Shown here piece by piece: positions 1 through 8,125 of a stretch of 64,000 bases of DNA. The stretch covers positions 124,001-188,000 of the forward strand of contig JACKAG010000003.1 in NCBI GenBank assembly GCA_020635195.1. Direction: 5' to 3'. Under the pieces are notes generated by a model. The model searched no databases, had not been told where the DNA came from, and saw only the letters and a list, made by a program, of their open reading frames with translations. The position numbers and the translations under genes were made by a program. This DNA is from Deltaproteobacteria bacterium (lineage in GTDB: Bacteria; Bdellovibrionota_B; Oligoflexia; Oligoflexales; Bog-1112). Position 1 is the stretch's first letter. Each line of letters opens with the position of its first letter.

Positions 1-1
1 G

Positions 2-544
2 CACAGAGATGTTGTAGCGATTCTCCTCGCAGCTGGGGCGGATGTGAATCAGGCTGACAAGTATGGCAGGACCCCCCTCTCTTTGGCAGCGTGCTGGGGG
101 CACAGAGATGTCGTAGAGCTTCTCATCAGGAATGGGGCGGATGTGAATCAGGCTGACAAGTATGGCAGGCCCCCCCTCTATGATGCAGCCAGGAGAGGGT
201 ACACAGGTATTGCAGAGCGTCTCATCGTAGCTGGGGCTGATGTGAATAAGGCTGACAAGTATGGCTGGACCCCCCTCTCTTTGGCAGCGTACTGGGGGAA
301 GACAGCTGTTGCAGAGCTTCTCATCGCTGCTGGTGCTGATGTGAATAAGGCTGATAATGGTGGCAGGCCCCCCCTCCATTGGGCAGCGAGGAATGGGCAC
401 AAAGAGGTTGCAGAGCTTCTCATCGCTGCTGGTGCTGATGTGAATAAGGCTAACAATAAAGGCAAGACCCCCCTCCATGTGGCAACGGAGGAGGGGCGCA
501 AAGAAGTCATCGAGCTTCTGAAACAACACGGAGCACAAGAATAA
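2..544 (+). CDS. Ankyrin-repeat protein, 5' end outside window
   Basis: The reading frame is open from the first bases of the window, so the true start lies upstream. The visible part is a run of about five complete 33-residue ankyrin repeats with the usual core (G-x-TPL-x-x-A, then VAELLIAAGAD), ending in a short cap and TAA at 542-544. Ankyrin repeats mediate protein-protein binding; no catalytic domain is visible. Successive repeats are nearly identical at DNA level, which suggests recent tandem duplication. The gene lies directly upstream of phage tail and packaging genes and is one of several ankyrin genes at the joints of this prophage. Whether it has a signal peptide like its paralogues at 3947 and 11399 cannot be seen. 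The ankyrin assignment is secure; the function is unknown. Confidence 0.93.
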   Translation, partial: HRDVVAILLAAGADVNQADKYGRTPLSLAACWGHRDVVELLIRNGADVNQADKYGRPPLYDAARRGYTGIAERLIVAGADVNKADKYGWTPLSLAAYWGKTAVAELLIAAGADVNKADNGGRPPLHWAARNGHKEVAELLIAAGADVNKANNKGKTPLHVATEEGRKEVIELLKQHGAQE

Positions 545-552
545 ATCCTGCT

Positions 553-604
553 CTCTGTTCTTTACCCTCCTAATGCAAAAAACATGACCAAACGCAATAA
601 AAAT
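553..604 (+). repeat. Prophage module-joint repeat, copy A
   Basis: This stretch shares an interrupted match with the sequence at 4540-4588. It has a CTCTGTTCTT block, then the 24-base block aatgcaaaaaaca-N-gaccaaacgca with one mismatch, then an A-rich run. It follows the ankyrin gene and precedes the gpZ-like gene. It may be a phage promoter or regulatory site, or a recombination joint; the sequence does not decide. Confidence 0.55.
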
Positions 605-691
605 GCGGAAAAAGCTTTGCTTTCGCAGCCTTTCTGCTTATCATGAGCATGTACCGTAAATCGGGTGGCCCACACACTCACAGGACAGAGG

Positions 692-1321
692 ATGATCCGA
701 GTCAGCTTTTCGTTTGAAGATGTCAGACAGTTTCTGAAAGAGACTGAAAAAGACATCAGAAAAGCCACCAGAACGTCGATGAATGAGGCAATCTCTGCTG
801 CCCACAGAGAAGGTGCGAGGATCATGGAGCGGGAACGCCACATGAAACTTAAGGGAAACAAGGGCAGATCCTACAAGAAACTCAGCAAAAAGAAACATTA
901 CAATCTGAGAACGGGCTTTGCCAGTATTCTGGGATCGGAGAAATCCGTGTCCCTGATTCATCTGACAGAAGGACGCAGGCGTCCGGAAAAGCAGAAGGGC
1001 AAAGCTCTCAGAGACAGACGAAGGCTCCGGATCAGCATCAGGCAGGGAAGAACGCTGACGGATCAGAAGTCTTTCATTGCAAAAGCGAACGCAAAAAGCG
1101 GAGAGAAAAGTTATCTGGTTTTCAGAAGACTGGATAACAAAGACGGTAAAAATATCATGGTAAAACAAGCTGCTCCCGGTGTTCATAAAACACTGATAAA
1201 AGAAGAATATCAAAGTGACATGATGGAAAAAGCAGAATATAGCTTGTTTAAAAGCTTTATCGAGACATTCGGACGTGAATACGAAAAATCGTTAAAGAGG
1301 TACAGCGATAAAATGTCATGA
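692..1321 (+). CDS. Prophage minor tail protein Z-like (GPZ family)
   Basis: This small, strongly basic protein of about 209 residues resembles phage minor tail protein Z / tail-completion proteins. The N-terminal helical part (DVRQFLKETEKDIRKATRTS) is followed by an ALN-like segment and a long Lys/Arg-rich middle section. Such proteins act at the head-proximal end of the tail during assembly. I chose ATG 692 over GTG 665 because AGGACAGAGG lies just upstream of it. The gene sits between an ankyrin gene and the terminase genes, which is an unusual place because Z-like genes normally follow the capsid genes. The prophage has therefore probably been rearranged. Family assignment is by pattern only and moderately sure. 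Confidence 0.5.
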   Translation: MIRVSFSFEDVRQFLKETEKDIRKATRTSMNEAISAAHREGARIMERERHMKLKGNKGRSYKKLSKKKHYNLRTGFASILGSEKSVSLIHLTEGRRRPEKQKGKALRDRRRLRISIRQGRTLTDQKSFIAKANAKSGEKSYLVFRRLDNKDGKNIMVKQAAPGVHKTLIKEEYQSDMMEKAEYSLFKSFIETFGREYEKSLKRYSDKMS

Positions 1322-1588
1322 AAACACTATAAAACAAGGGTTTTTGTGGATTACTGCTTTTTTAAAAAAGTGACAGCAATAAAAAAACAGGCCCTTTGAG
1401 CTGTCTTGAGAGAGGGATCAAAAGCTGAATAACTTAATGTTTCCGGGTCCTTACCGGTGTTGGAAATTTCCGCCAGTAAACCTCCCGAAAACACGCACCT
1501 TCGGACCCCCTATGAGCAGCAACAATAATCGCCAGCCTCCTGTAAATAAAGAAGAAACACGGCGGAATTCCTGCTCTGGTCGTCCGGG
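1322..1588. other. Non-coding gap before terminase genes
   Basis: There is no substantial gene here. The 5' half is A/T-rich and contains ctgctttttt-aaaaaagtgacag, a weak A/T stem. An ATG at 1512 opens a 26-codon frame whose TGA (1590-1592) overlaps the ATG of the small terminase gene at 1589. This could be a coupled leader peptide or chance. Confidence 0.35.
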
Positions 1589-2122
1589 ATGAGGGATGTC
1601 ACGGAACTCATGGTCACCTTCGCAGATCTCGAACGGATCAGCGGCATGACCTTCCGTACCATAAGAGAGCGCCTGAAGCAGGTGACGCCTGCCAGCTCCA
1701 GTGGAAAAAGCGATTTCTATCGGCTCACCGATGCCCTCCCGGCACTCTACCGCTCTGATAAAAGTGAAAAAGAACAGGTCACCATCGAGGAAATCAGAGC
1801 CCGCACGAGAAACTGGCATGTCACAGCGGATCGCAGCGAGATCAAAAGAGAGCAGGAAGCCGGAAAGCTCTATCAGGTGGAAGATGTCCACCGGGTTCTG
1901 GACAGAATGCTGATGGCCTTTAAAAACCGCCTGGAATCGCTTCCCTCACGTCTTGCTGCCATCGACAGCGGCGATTATTTTCTGAGGATGGAACAGGCGG
2001 AAAAAATCGTGGATGATGCACTTCTGGAGATCAATCAGGATGCCATACGCCAGTGCCGGGAAACTGATTCCGGAGAGAGTCGTCTGTCTGGTGAAGCCGA
2101 CAGCCCGGCCATCAGTCAGTGA
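1589..2122 (+). CDS. Phage terminase small subunit, Nu1-like
   Basis: The predicted 177-residue protein has the layout of lambda gpNu1. It starts with an N-terminal winged-helix DNA-binding segment (MVTFADLERISGMTFRTIRERL), followed by a Y-R-L-x-D-A-L element matching the Nu1 'Y-x-x-x-A-V' region. A charged helical middle (KREQEAGKLYQVEDVHRVLD) then leads to a helical C-terminal half with conserved spacing. The small subunit recognises the packaging site and recruits the large terminase. The start could also be the Met at 1610. The 3' end overlaps the 5' end of the large-terminase frame by about 80 bases, as is common in this phage group. The context (GpA-like terminase next) supports the call. 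Confidence 0.75.
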   Translation: MRDVTELMVTFADLERISGMTFRTIRERLKQVTPASSSGKSDFYRLTDALPALYRSDKSEKEQVTIEEIRARTRNWHVTADRSEIKREQEAGKLYQVEDVHRVLDRMLMAFKNRLESLPSRLAAIDSGDYFLRMEQAEKIVDDALLEINQDAIRQCRETDSGESRLSGEADSPAISQ

Positions 2123-3935
2123 GTTTGTGACAAAACACCGGAAGCTTTCCCGTGATGACACAAGAGAACACGGCAACTACAGCTGGAAACGTGCCCCCTA
2201 TCAGAAAGAGATGATGGACATCATCAACAGAAAGGGCAGACGACGCTTTGTTGCCATGCTGTCCAGTCAGATGGGAAAAACCCTGACCCAGATGAATATC
2301 CTGATGTATCTGATAGCGGTCAGACCCTGCACGATTCTTTTCATGGTGCCCTCGATCAAGGATGCTAAGAAGTTTTCCAGGCTCAGAATCAGGCCCTTTA
2401 TCCGTGATAATCCCCTGATGTCCTCTCTTATCGGAAGCTCGTCAGCAGACGGAAATACCCTGACGGAAAAGCACTTCCCCGGCGGAAATCTCCTTCTGGT
2501 CGGCTCCAATGTTGCTTCTGATCTTGCAGCAGTAAGCGGAAATGCAGCTTTTGTCGATGAATTTGACCGCTGCGCCCGGGAGGCCGTCAACTCCGCAGGT
2601 GAGAAGGAAGGAGATCCCCTGATGCTTCTGTGGAAGCGTCTGGCAAACGATCCCTCAGCCTTTGTCTATGTGAGCGGAACCCCCACCATCAGGGGAGCCA
2701 GTCCGACAGAGGATCTCTGGAACCGCAGCACCAAAATGCTCTATATGATTCCCTGTCCTGTCTGTAAGGATCTCCAGTTTCTGGACAAGTCACGGCTGAA
2801 ATATGAAGAAAAAGACCTCTCGGACATCCATTTCAGCTGCATAAAGCCGTCCTGCTCGGGAAAGCTCACCCGCTCCGTCATGCAGAAATCTTACTTTGAG
2901 GGCAGCTCAGAATGGGTGGAAACAGGGGAAAAAGACGCAGAACTTGCAGGATTTCACCTGAATCAGTTCTATTCCCCATGGAGGTCCTGGACGGAAATTG
3001 TCCGGGAGATAGACGAGGCAAAGGGAGTTCCGTCAAAGGAGAAAGTTATCCAGAATACGGTCTGGGGGCTGACCTATGAGCTGGCCTCTGTCCGGGTTCC
3101 CGAATGGGCCAGACTTCACGCCCTGAAAGAGGATTTTCCTCCGGGTCTTGTTCCGGCAGCGGCCTCTGTTCTGACGGCTTTTACGGATGTGCAGGAAGAC
3201 CGTTTTGAAACCACCATCATGGCATGGAACCGGAATCAGGCCTGGGTCATCGATCACATCATCACAGCGGGCTGCTCTGTCTGGGATCTGGATGATGAAA
3301 TGTATGATCTTTACGAAAAGACGATTCTTGAGGCATCCTGGCCCCATGAAAGCGGTTATCGGCTGAAGCCCCGGCGTGTTTTTATCGACTCCGGTTTTTT
3401 CACCAGCAGAATCCTGAAATTCTGCCAGAAACACCGAAACCGTCTGATCCCCACCAGAGGAGAGGACAGGCTGGAATCCACTTTTTCGGCTCCGAAAAAC
3501 ACCAGTATCAGCAGCCGGGGGCGCTGGCTGAAACACGGAGTGAAACGCTGGAATCTCGGAGTCTCCCAGATCAAAATCGACCTCTATGCCAGGCTGAACC
3601 TTCTGACAGAGGGCGAAAAAGACAACGGCCTTCGTATCCACTTCCACAAAAAACTCCCGGAAGAATACTTCCGTCAGCTCACCGCAGAGACCTGTTATGT
3701 GGATTCAGGACAGTTCGGCAGACCGAAATACAGGTGGATAAAGGACAAATACTTTGCCAATGAGGCTCTGGACTGTGCTGTGGGAAATCTCGCAGCTTTT
3801 GAAATCGAAGGCTATAACCGCTGGTCAGAGGAACACTGGCAGCAGGAAGCTGCGAAATTTCAGGCTCCGGAAGTACGGGAAGAGAAGAGAGAAAGAGAGG
3901 GGAAGAGGAGAACATCCGCAGGATCAATGATCTGA
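2040..3935 (+). CDS. Phage terminase large subunit, GpA family
   Basis: This is a DNA-packaging ATPase/nuclease of the lambda gpA type (PF05876), of normal length (about 630 residues). A conserved YQKEMMD entry segment leads to a Walker A-like SSQMGKTLTQ (near residue 75). Next comes a Walker B-like VDEFDRC (near residue 172), then coupling motif SGTPTIRG and a zinc-like C-x-x-C / C-x4-C pair in the central linker. The nuclease half has FTDVQEDRFE, FIDSGFFTSR and the terminal NEALDCAVGNLAAFE, matching lambda gpA. The start is uncertain: ATG 2040 keeps the lambda-like N-terminal segment, while 2013 gives nine more residues. The frame is intact even though the downstream portal gene is broken. 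Confidence 0.95.
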   Translation: MPYASAGKLIPERVVCLVKPTARPSVSEFVTKHRKLSRDDTREHGNYSWKRAPYQKEMMDIINRKGRRRFVAMLSSQMGKTLTQMNILMYLIAVRPCTILFMVPSIKDAKKFSRLRIRPFIRDNPLMSSLIGSSSADGNTLTEKHFPGGNLLLVGSNVASDLAAVSGNAAFVDEFDRCAREAVNSAGEKEGDPLMLLWKRLANDPSAFVYVSGTPTIRGASPTEDLWNRSTKMLYMIPCPVCKDLQFLDKSRLKYEEKDLSDIHFSCIKPSCSGKLTRSVMQKSYFEGSSEWVETGEKDAELAGFHLNQFYSPWRSWTEIVREIDEAKGVPSKEKVIQNTVWGLTYELASVRVPEWARLHALKEDFPPGLVPAAASVLTAFTDVQEDRFETTIMAWNRNQAWVIDHIITAGCSVWDLDDEMYDLYEKTILEASWPHESGYRLKPRRVFIDSGFFTSRILKFCQKHRNRLIPTRGEDRLESTFSAPKNTSISSRGRWLKHGVKRWNLGVSQIKIDLYARLNLLTEGEKDNGLRIHFHKKLPEEYFRQLTAETCYVDSGQFGRPKYRWIKDKYFANEALDCAVGNLAAFEIEGYNRWSEEHWQQEAAKFQAPEVREEKREREGKRRTSAGSMI

Positions 3936-3946
3936 AGGGGAGGAGC

Positions 3947-4414
3947 TTATTTTGTTGCTCCGGCAGCGATGAGAAGATCAATGACTTCTTTGCGCCCCCA
4001 GAACTCTGCCACATAGAGGGGAGTTTTGTTCCAGTTGTCAGCCTTATTCACATCCGCCCCAGCTGCGATAAGAAGCTCTGCAACCTCTTTGTGCCCATCC
4101 CTTGCTGCCCAATAGAGGGGGGTACAGCCCTGGGCACTGCCCCACTGTTTACCCTTATTCACATCCGCTCCAGCTGCGATAAGAAGCTCTGCAACCTCTT
4201 TGTGCCCACAAGTCGCTGCCAAAGAGAGGGGAGTCCAGCCATACTTGTCAGCCTTATCCACATCCGCCCCAGCCTCAAGAAGCGCCTCCACAGCATTATG
4301 CTGACCATATCTTGCTGCAATACTGAGGGGAGTGGAACCTTTATCCAAGTCATCCAGCCCCATAGCCAGATTGCTTCCCAAAATCATAAACAAAACGGAT
4401 AATAAGATTCTCAT
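3947..4414 (-). CDS. Exported ankyrin-repeat protein
   Basis: This predicted 155-residue protein begins with a signal peptide (MRILLSVLFMILGSNLAMG) followed by four ankyrin repeats, one carrying a few extra residues (GKQWGSAQG). ATG 4414 is chosen because the hydrophobic signal starts there and AAGGAC lies upstream. The repeats share long stretches of DNA with the ankyrin genes at 2-544 and 11399-11958. The gene is on the opposite strand to the phage genes and sits between the large terminase and gpW, so it is probably an accessory 'moron' gene expressed on its own. Export suggests that it acts in the periplasm or outside the cell. Partner unknown. Confidence 0.88.
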   Translation of the reverse strand: MRILLSVLFMILGSNLAMGLDDLDKGSTPLSIAARYGQHNAVEALLEAGADVDKADKYGWTPLSLAATCGHKEVAELLIAAGADVNKGKQWGSAQGCTPLYWAARDGHKEVAELLIAAGADVNKADNWNKTPLYVAEFWGRKEVIDLLIAAGATK

Positions 4415-4539
4415 TTCTGCGGTCCTTCTTTTTAAATTCTGTATACGAAAACCCGTAAGAAATAGCAGCATGGCCCTATTCTGGCAAGGTTTTCCTTGTA
4501 AACCACGAGAAACCCCCCTCTAAATTCTCAAATATCTCC

Positions 4540-4588
4540 CTCTGTTCTTCCTCCAAATGCAAAAAACAGGACCAAACGCACAAAAACA
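4540..4588 (+). repeat. Prophage module-joint repeat, copy B
   Basis: This matches copy A (553-604) over CTCTGTTCTT and aatgcaaaaaaca-N-gaccaaacgca. Its end, caaacgcacaaaaaca (4573-4588), is identical over 16 bases to 12167-12182 (copy C). The A-run AAAAACA pairs with the following TGTTTTT, giving an A/T stem that could be a weak terminator or promoter element. It lies upstream of the gpW/portal genes. Confidence 0.6.
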
Positions 4589-4657
4589 TCTGTTTTTTCT
4601 TGATATTACAGACCATCTTCCGTACATTAACCCTGTCTGACAAAGGCGGAGAGCGGC

Positions 4658-4873
4658 ATGGCAGAAAAGCAGGACTACACATAGGAACAGCTGACCAGGC
4701 TCCGTGATGCCTATGCATCCGGGGTTCTGGAATTCCGTTTCGGCAATGAGAAGACTGTCTACCGCTCGGCGCAGGAGATGCTGGAGACCATCCGCATCAT
4801 CGAAAGAAGCCTGGGACTTTCGGACAGGAAAGTCCCAGAAGCCCTTTCCCCCACATTCGGGAAGGGGCTATGA
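4658..4873 (+). pseudogene. Head-tail joining protein gpW with in-frame amber codon
   Basis: Starting at ATG 4658 with a GGCGGAGAGCGGC ribosome-binding region, the frame reads MAEKQDYT, then TAG at 4682-4684, then EQLTRLRDAYASGVLEFRFG and about 40 more residues to TGA at 4871-4873. The whole (71 codons) matches lambda gpW in length and pattern: an early L-x-x-L-R-x-A helix, a G-x-x-x-x-x-x-x-G-x-x-x-x-Y hairpin and a final helix. The TGA overlaps the ATG of the portal gene (ATGA), as expected for an intact gpW-gpB pair. A single base change (for example TTG or CAG to TAG) explains the stop; suppression is possible but there is no evidence for it. The gene is short enough to be missed by length filters. 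Confidence 0.75.
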
Positions 4874-5643
4874 GGCTTTTTTCACTCTTTTCCCGGAAAA
4901 AACGAAGTGCCCGGCAGCACTATGAGGGAGCGTCTTTCAAACGTCATAAAGACGCCCGCATCAGCTCAGCCTCGGCAAACAGCAACCTGATCCATGCCCA
5001 TGAGCGCCTGCTTTCGTCAGCCCGTTACCTGCACGACAACAATGCGACGGCAAGACGGGCCATCGACATCATCACCAAATACACCGCAGGCATCACGCCC
5101 CATGCGGTCTTTGCCGGAGGACGGCAGTCAGAGCCCCATGAGGCAAAACTGAGGGAATTTGCCGACAGCACCGCCTGTGATCCGGCAGGAAAACAGAATC
5201 TCTGTGCCCAGCAGGCCCTGATCGTCCGCAGCATGGTCCGTGACGGAGAGGTGCTGGTGGAGAAGGTGATACGCCCGGATTACCGGGAAAAAGGCCTGCC
5301 TCTGCCGCTCCAGACCCGGGTGCTGGAATGTGACTACCTGGATAAAACAAAGATCTCCGTCTCAGAGCGGGGCAATCCTGTCTTTATGGGCATTGAATTT
5401 GACCGCTACGGCAGCCCGCTTTTCTATCATATGTACGGAGAACATCCCGGAGAAAGCCGCAGCCTGAAGGCGATGACATCCGAAGCCCGACCCGCAAAAG
5501 AGATCATCCACGTTATGGACCCGGAAAGACCGGGACAGATACGGGGCATCAGCCGCCTCTCTCCTGTCATCATCCGCCTTCGGGACCTCGATGAATACGA
5601 GGATGCCCAGCTGGTGCGGCAGAAGATTGCGGCCTGCTTTGTG
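4870..5643 (+). pseudogene. Phage portal protein, lambda gpB family, 3' truncated by IS66
   Basis: The first about 258 residues of a lambda-family portal are present. A basic N-terminus is followed by NNATARRAIDIITKYTAGIT, VRDGEVLVEK, the ECDYLD segment and the conserved E-I-I-H-V-M-D / R-G-I-S-R-L-S-P-V-I block. The frame then runs into the IS66 end at about 5644 and stops at 5677-5679. Portals of this family are about 500 residues long, so about half is missing. The continuation does not appear on the other side of the element, where tape-measure sequence begins. The portal is thus truncated by an insertion coupled with a deletion. Confidence 0.9.
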
Positions 5644-5670
5644 GTACATCGTCAAAACTCTGCGTATTTC
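5644..5670 (+). repeat. IS66 left terminal inverted repeat
   Basis: GTACATCGTCAAAACTCTGC followed by GTATTTC pairs with the reverse complement of 8099-8125. Two mismatches occur within the first 23 bases. The outer edge is set by the GTA typical of IS66 ends. Confidence 0.8.
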
Positions 5671-5881
5671 ATTTCTTAGGTGGCTGAGTATAGGCAAGCC
5701 TTCCATTACGGCACTAATCATCCAAAAACCGTACGATCTTCATCTTTGAAGTCAGAAATTGGTACAGTATCTGTCTCGAAAAAAAGCTACCCCAGCTCAG
5801 TAATATCGATCGAATCCAAAGCCAACCCTTACCTATATATTGACCTTTGACTTAGAGCAGAAAAAATGATGTGATCCCCGA

Positions 5882-7348
5882 ATGAAGACTGTTGTGAAAA
5901 TTGATCCCGAAAGGGAATACAGCTCAGCCAAACAAGTTTTAGCGGATTTATCACTCCAAAGCTGCCGCAGAGAAGATATTTCTACGCTTGACTCTTCAAT
6001 TGATAACATGAAAACGGTGATTAATGTCCTGATGGAGCGGTTGAGTCCAAAGCCAAGGAAGCCCCCAAAGAAAGTTAAAAAGAAAAAAAAAGAAAGAGTC
6101 CGTGAGGATTTCTCCAAGCTACCATCAGAAAAATATCCCGATTTAGAGGTAGAAGAAAAGATAGTTCGTGCATCTGAGGCTCCTCAGTGCCCATGCTGTA
6201 ATTCACAAATGCATGAATCTGGACTTTATAAAACTTCTGAAAAGCTTGAGGTTATTCCTAAACGATACTTTATATCCAGAAATAAGAGAGTTGTTTATAA
6301 TTGCAGATCGTGCAATGGTTCCATGCAAAATGCTCCATCTCTGCCTTCTCTTTCTAAGATGTCAAACTATGGCGACAGCCTCATTATCGATGTCAGTCTA
6401 TCAAAATACTGTGATCTCATCCCGATTGATCGCTACTGTAACATTGCTGCTAGGCAAGGTTTAGAAGGGTTACCAGCCAACAGCATGATAGGATTAACAC
6501 ATATTCTGGCTCAGTTTCTGATGCTGGTATATCTCAAAATCAAAAAAGAGGTTTCTTCTTCAAAACTCATTCTCATGGATGAAACTCCACACAAAATGCT
6601 CGAAGGCGACGATACCATGAACTGGTATCTCTGGGGATTCTTTTCGCTAAAAGCATGCTATTTTGAAGCTCATGGGACAAGAAGTGGGGATGTGCCACTC
6701 TCTTTTTTGTCAGAATCTATGATGCTTTATATGTTGACTGATGCGTATAAGGGCTACGGACGAGCTGCCGAAGAATTACGCAAAAAAGGTAAGAAAATAA
6801 TTGAAGCATTCTGTAATGCTCATGCCTATAGGTACTTTAAAGATGCTTCCACGACGTGGAGTAGCGAGACTGAAATATTCAGGGAATTATACGGCAAAAT
6901 CTATGAGATAGAGCGGCAGGCAAAAGAAAAAAAAGAGGAAGAAGCAAAGAAGCTTGCCAGACAAAGTATGGTCCCGATTTTCGAAGAGATTAAAAATGAA
7001 GCAGAACGCGCAAAACCAATGCCACATAGCAGCTTTGAAAAAGCTGTAAATTACTTCCTTAATCATTATGAAGGTCTGACACAGTGCCTAAACAATCCAG
7101 ATATCCCATTGGATAATAATTTCAGTGAAAGGATCTTGCGGAGTCCGGTTGTTGGTAGAAAAACCTGGTATGGCACGCATAGCAAAAGAGGCGCGAAAAC
7201 AAATTCAATCCTTTTTAGTATTGTTGCTTCCTGCAAAATAAACGATATAAATCCAAGAAATTATATCCCATGGGTTGTCGATCGTATCCACAAAAAAGAA
7301 CAAATTTTAACTCCATACGAATATGGGCAATATATCGATTCAGGGTGA
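5882..7348 (+). CDS. tnpC: IS66 transposase TnpC
   Basis: This 488-residue DDE transposase carries out cutting and joining of the element ends. In order it shows a basic Lys-rich region (residues 58-75), a zinc-finger-like CPCCNSQMHE / C-R-S-C pair (about 102-140), and then the DDE_Tnp_IS66 core. The presumed acidic residues lie in LMDETPHKML (near 232), LTDAYKGYG (near 286) and NNFSERILR (near 415). The family C-terminal block PVVGRKTWYGTHSKRGAKTN is present. The frame is intact, so the element may still be active. It is convergent with tnpB and overlaps its 3' end by 9 bases. Length is close to the usual 500-530. Confidence 0.94.
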   Translation: MKTVVKIDPEREYSSAKQVLADLSLQSCRREDISTLDSSIDNMKTVINVLMERLSPKPRKPPKKVKKKKKERVREDFSKLPSEKYPDLEVEEKIVRASEAPQCPCCNSQMHESGLYKTSEKLEVIPKRYFISRNKRVVYNCRSCNGSMQNAPSLPSLSKMSNYGDSLIIDVSLSKYCDLIPIDRYCNIAARQGLEGLPANSMIGLTHILAQFLMLVYLKIKKEVSSSKLILMDETPHKMLEGDDTMNWYLWGFFSLKACYFEAHGTRSGDVPLSFLSESMMLYMLTDAYKGYGRAAEELRKKGKKIIEAFCNAHAYRYFKDASTTWSSETEIFRELYGKIYEIERQAKEKKEEEAKKLARQSMVPIFEEIKNEAERAKPMPHSSFEKAVNYFLNHYEGLTQCLNNPDIPLDNNFSERILRSPVVGRKTWYGTHSKRGAKTNSILFSIVASCKINDINPRNYIPWVVDRIHKKEQILTPYEYGQYIDSG

Positions 7349-7672
7349 CTCTATAAAGCGTTTATTAACAGTTGCGCCTTCAAAGAAAAGTGAAAATTCT
7401 GCTTGGGTGAGAATTATATCTCGTCTGTAATATGGATTGAGTTTGGAAAACCGACCTTTATCCAGCCTCTTTGCTATAATGACAAAACCAGTACCATCAT
7501 AGTACAGGACTTTAACTCGGGTCCTGTTTTTATTAATAAAAAGAAACATATGTCCTGACTTCGGGTCCTGTCCTATATACTCTTTTGTTTGCTTGTATAA
7601 TGAGTCGAATGAGGCCCGCATGTCAGTCGGTTTTTTACATGCAAAAACCCTCATTCTTCTGCTGGGAAGCAT
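7340..7672 (-). CDS. tnpB: IS66 accessory protein TnpB (Orf2)
   Basis: The 110-residue protein has the TnpB/IS66_Orf2 signature: RVFACKKPTDMRASFDSLY near the start, then GHMFLFINKNRTRVKVLYYD and GFVIIAKRLDKGRF. TnpB is required for transposition in most IS66 elements, though its biochemical role is unclear. The ATG immediately follows the TAA of the upstream tnpA-like gene (TAA then ATG), so the two are co-transcribed and probably translationally coupled. The 3' end overlaps the convergent tnpC gene by 9 bases. Confidence 0.93.
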   Translation of the reverse strand: MLPSRRMRVFACKKPTDMRASFDSLYKQTKEYIGQDPKSGHMFLFINKNRTRVKVLYYDGTGFVIIAKRLDKGRFSKLNPYYRRDIILTQAEFSLFFEGATVNKRFIESP

Positions 7673-8038
7673 TTAAGATGCCTTTTTCAGAAAATCAACC
7701 AAAAGATCCACTTTGCCGAATCTAATAACTCTCCCCCTGTCCTGCACTTCTATATCGCAAGATAATGGATTCGGTAGAGCTGTATCTGTAACTCCTTCTA
7801 TTGAAATTTCCTGAAAAGATTTGTCGGCACCTTCACGTCTCAACTGTTTAGCTTTACCGATCATACGCGCCATTTTTTTATGGTTACTACCGATGCCCCG
7901 ATAAAAATCTTTAGCAGATCCAGTCCAATGCTCCCAGGCAGAAAGAATCTCCAACAAAAGATCGTCGTTAACTTTAGTGACTCTGCCACCTTCACCCTTG
8001 TATGAGCTGAGTTTTTTCTTTAAGATTTCCAATTCCAT
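7673..8038 (-). CDS. tnpA: IS66 accessory protein TnpA-like
   Basis: A small protein of about 121 residues in the position of IS66 TnpA. It has a helical N-terminal half with AWEHWTGSAKDFYRGIGSN and a basic KKMARMIGKAKQLRREG segment, and a C-terminal half with strands (RGRVIRFGKVDLLVDFL). TnpA-like proteins of the family are thought to bind DNA. I prefer the ATG at 8038 over 8050 because GAGGTGTG lies at the right distance. It is the first gene of the tnpA-tnpB pair. It is more divergent than TnpB and is called partly by context. Confidence 0.75.
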   Translation of the reverse strand: MELEILKKKLSSYKGEGGRVTKVNDDLLLEILSAWEHWTGSAKDFYRGIGSNHKKMARMIGKAKQLRREGADKSFQEISIEGVTDTALPNPLSCDIEVQDRGRVIRFGKVDLLVDFLKKAS

Positions 8039-8098
8039 ATCACACCTCATAGCAATGATTTTTATTTAAATCAAAGATAAATGAAGGGGATATTTCTA

Positions 8099-8125
8099 TC
8101 AATACGTAGAGTTTTGACGATATAC
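8099..8125 (-). repeat. IS66 right terminal inverted repeat
   Basis: Read on the minus strand it begins GTATATCGTCAAAACTCTAC and continues GTATTG, mirroring the left end at 5644. The TnpA-TnpB promoter is expected just inside this end. Confidence 0.8.

Larger units (their letters stand above)
5644..8125. mobile_element. IS66-family insertion sequence, about 2.48 kb
   Basis: The element is bounded by imperfect inverted repeats and encodes three typical IS66 proteins: TnpA-like accessory, TnpB and TnpC (DDE transposase). Its length is normal for the family. IS66 elements usually create an 8-base target duplication, but the flanks here (ending gctttgtg on the left, starting cgtctatc on the right) do not match. 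Together with portal sequence on one side and tape-measure sequence on the other, this indicates a deletion next to the element, or recombination between two copies. The tnpC gene points opposite to tnpA-tnpB, which differs from the usual co-directional order. Confidence 0.9.

Noticed and set aside
178..510. Minus-strand frame across the ankyrin repeats
   Set aside because: Repeat-driven shadow of the ankyrin gene.
1512..1592. 26-codon leader before the small terminase
   Set aside because: It overlaps the terminase ATG neatly but is too short and without homology to call a gene.
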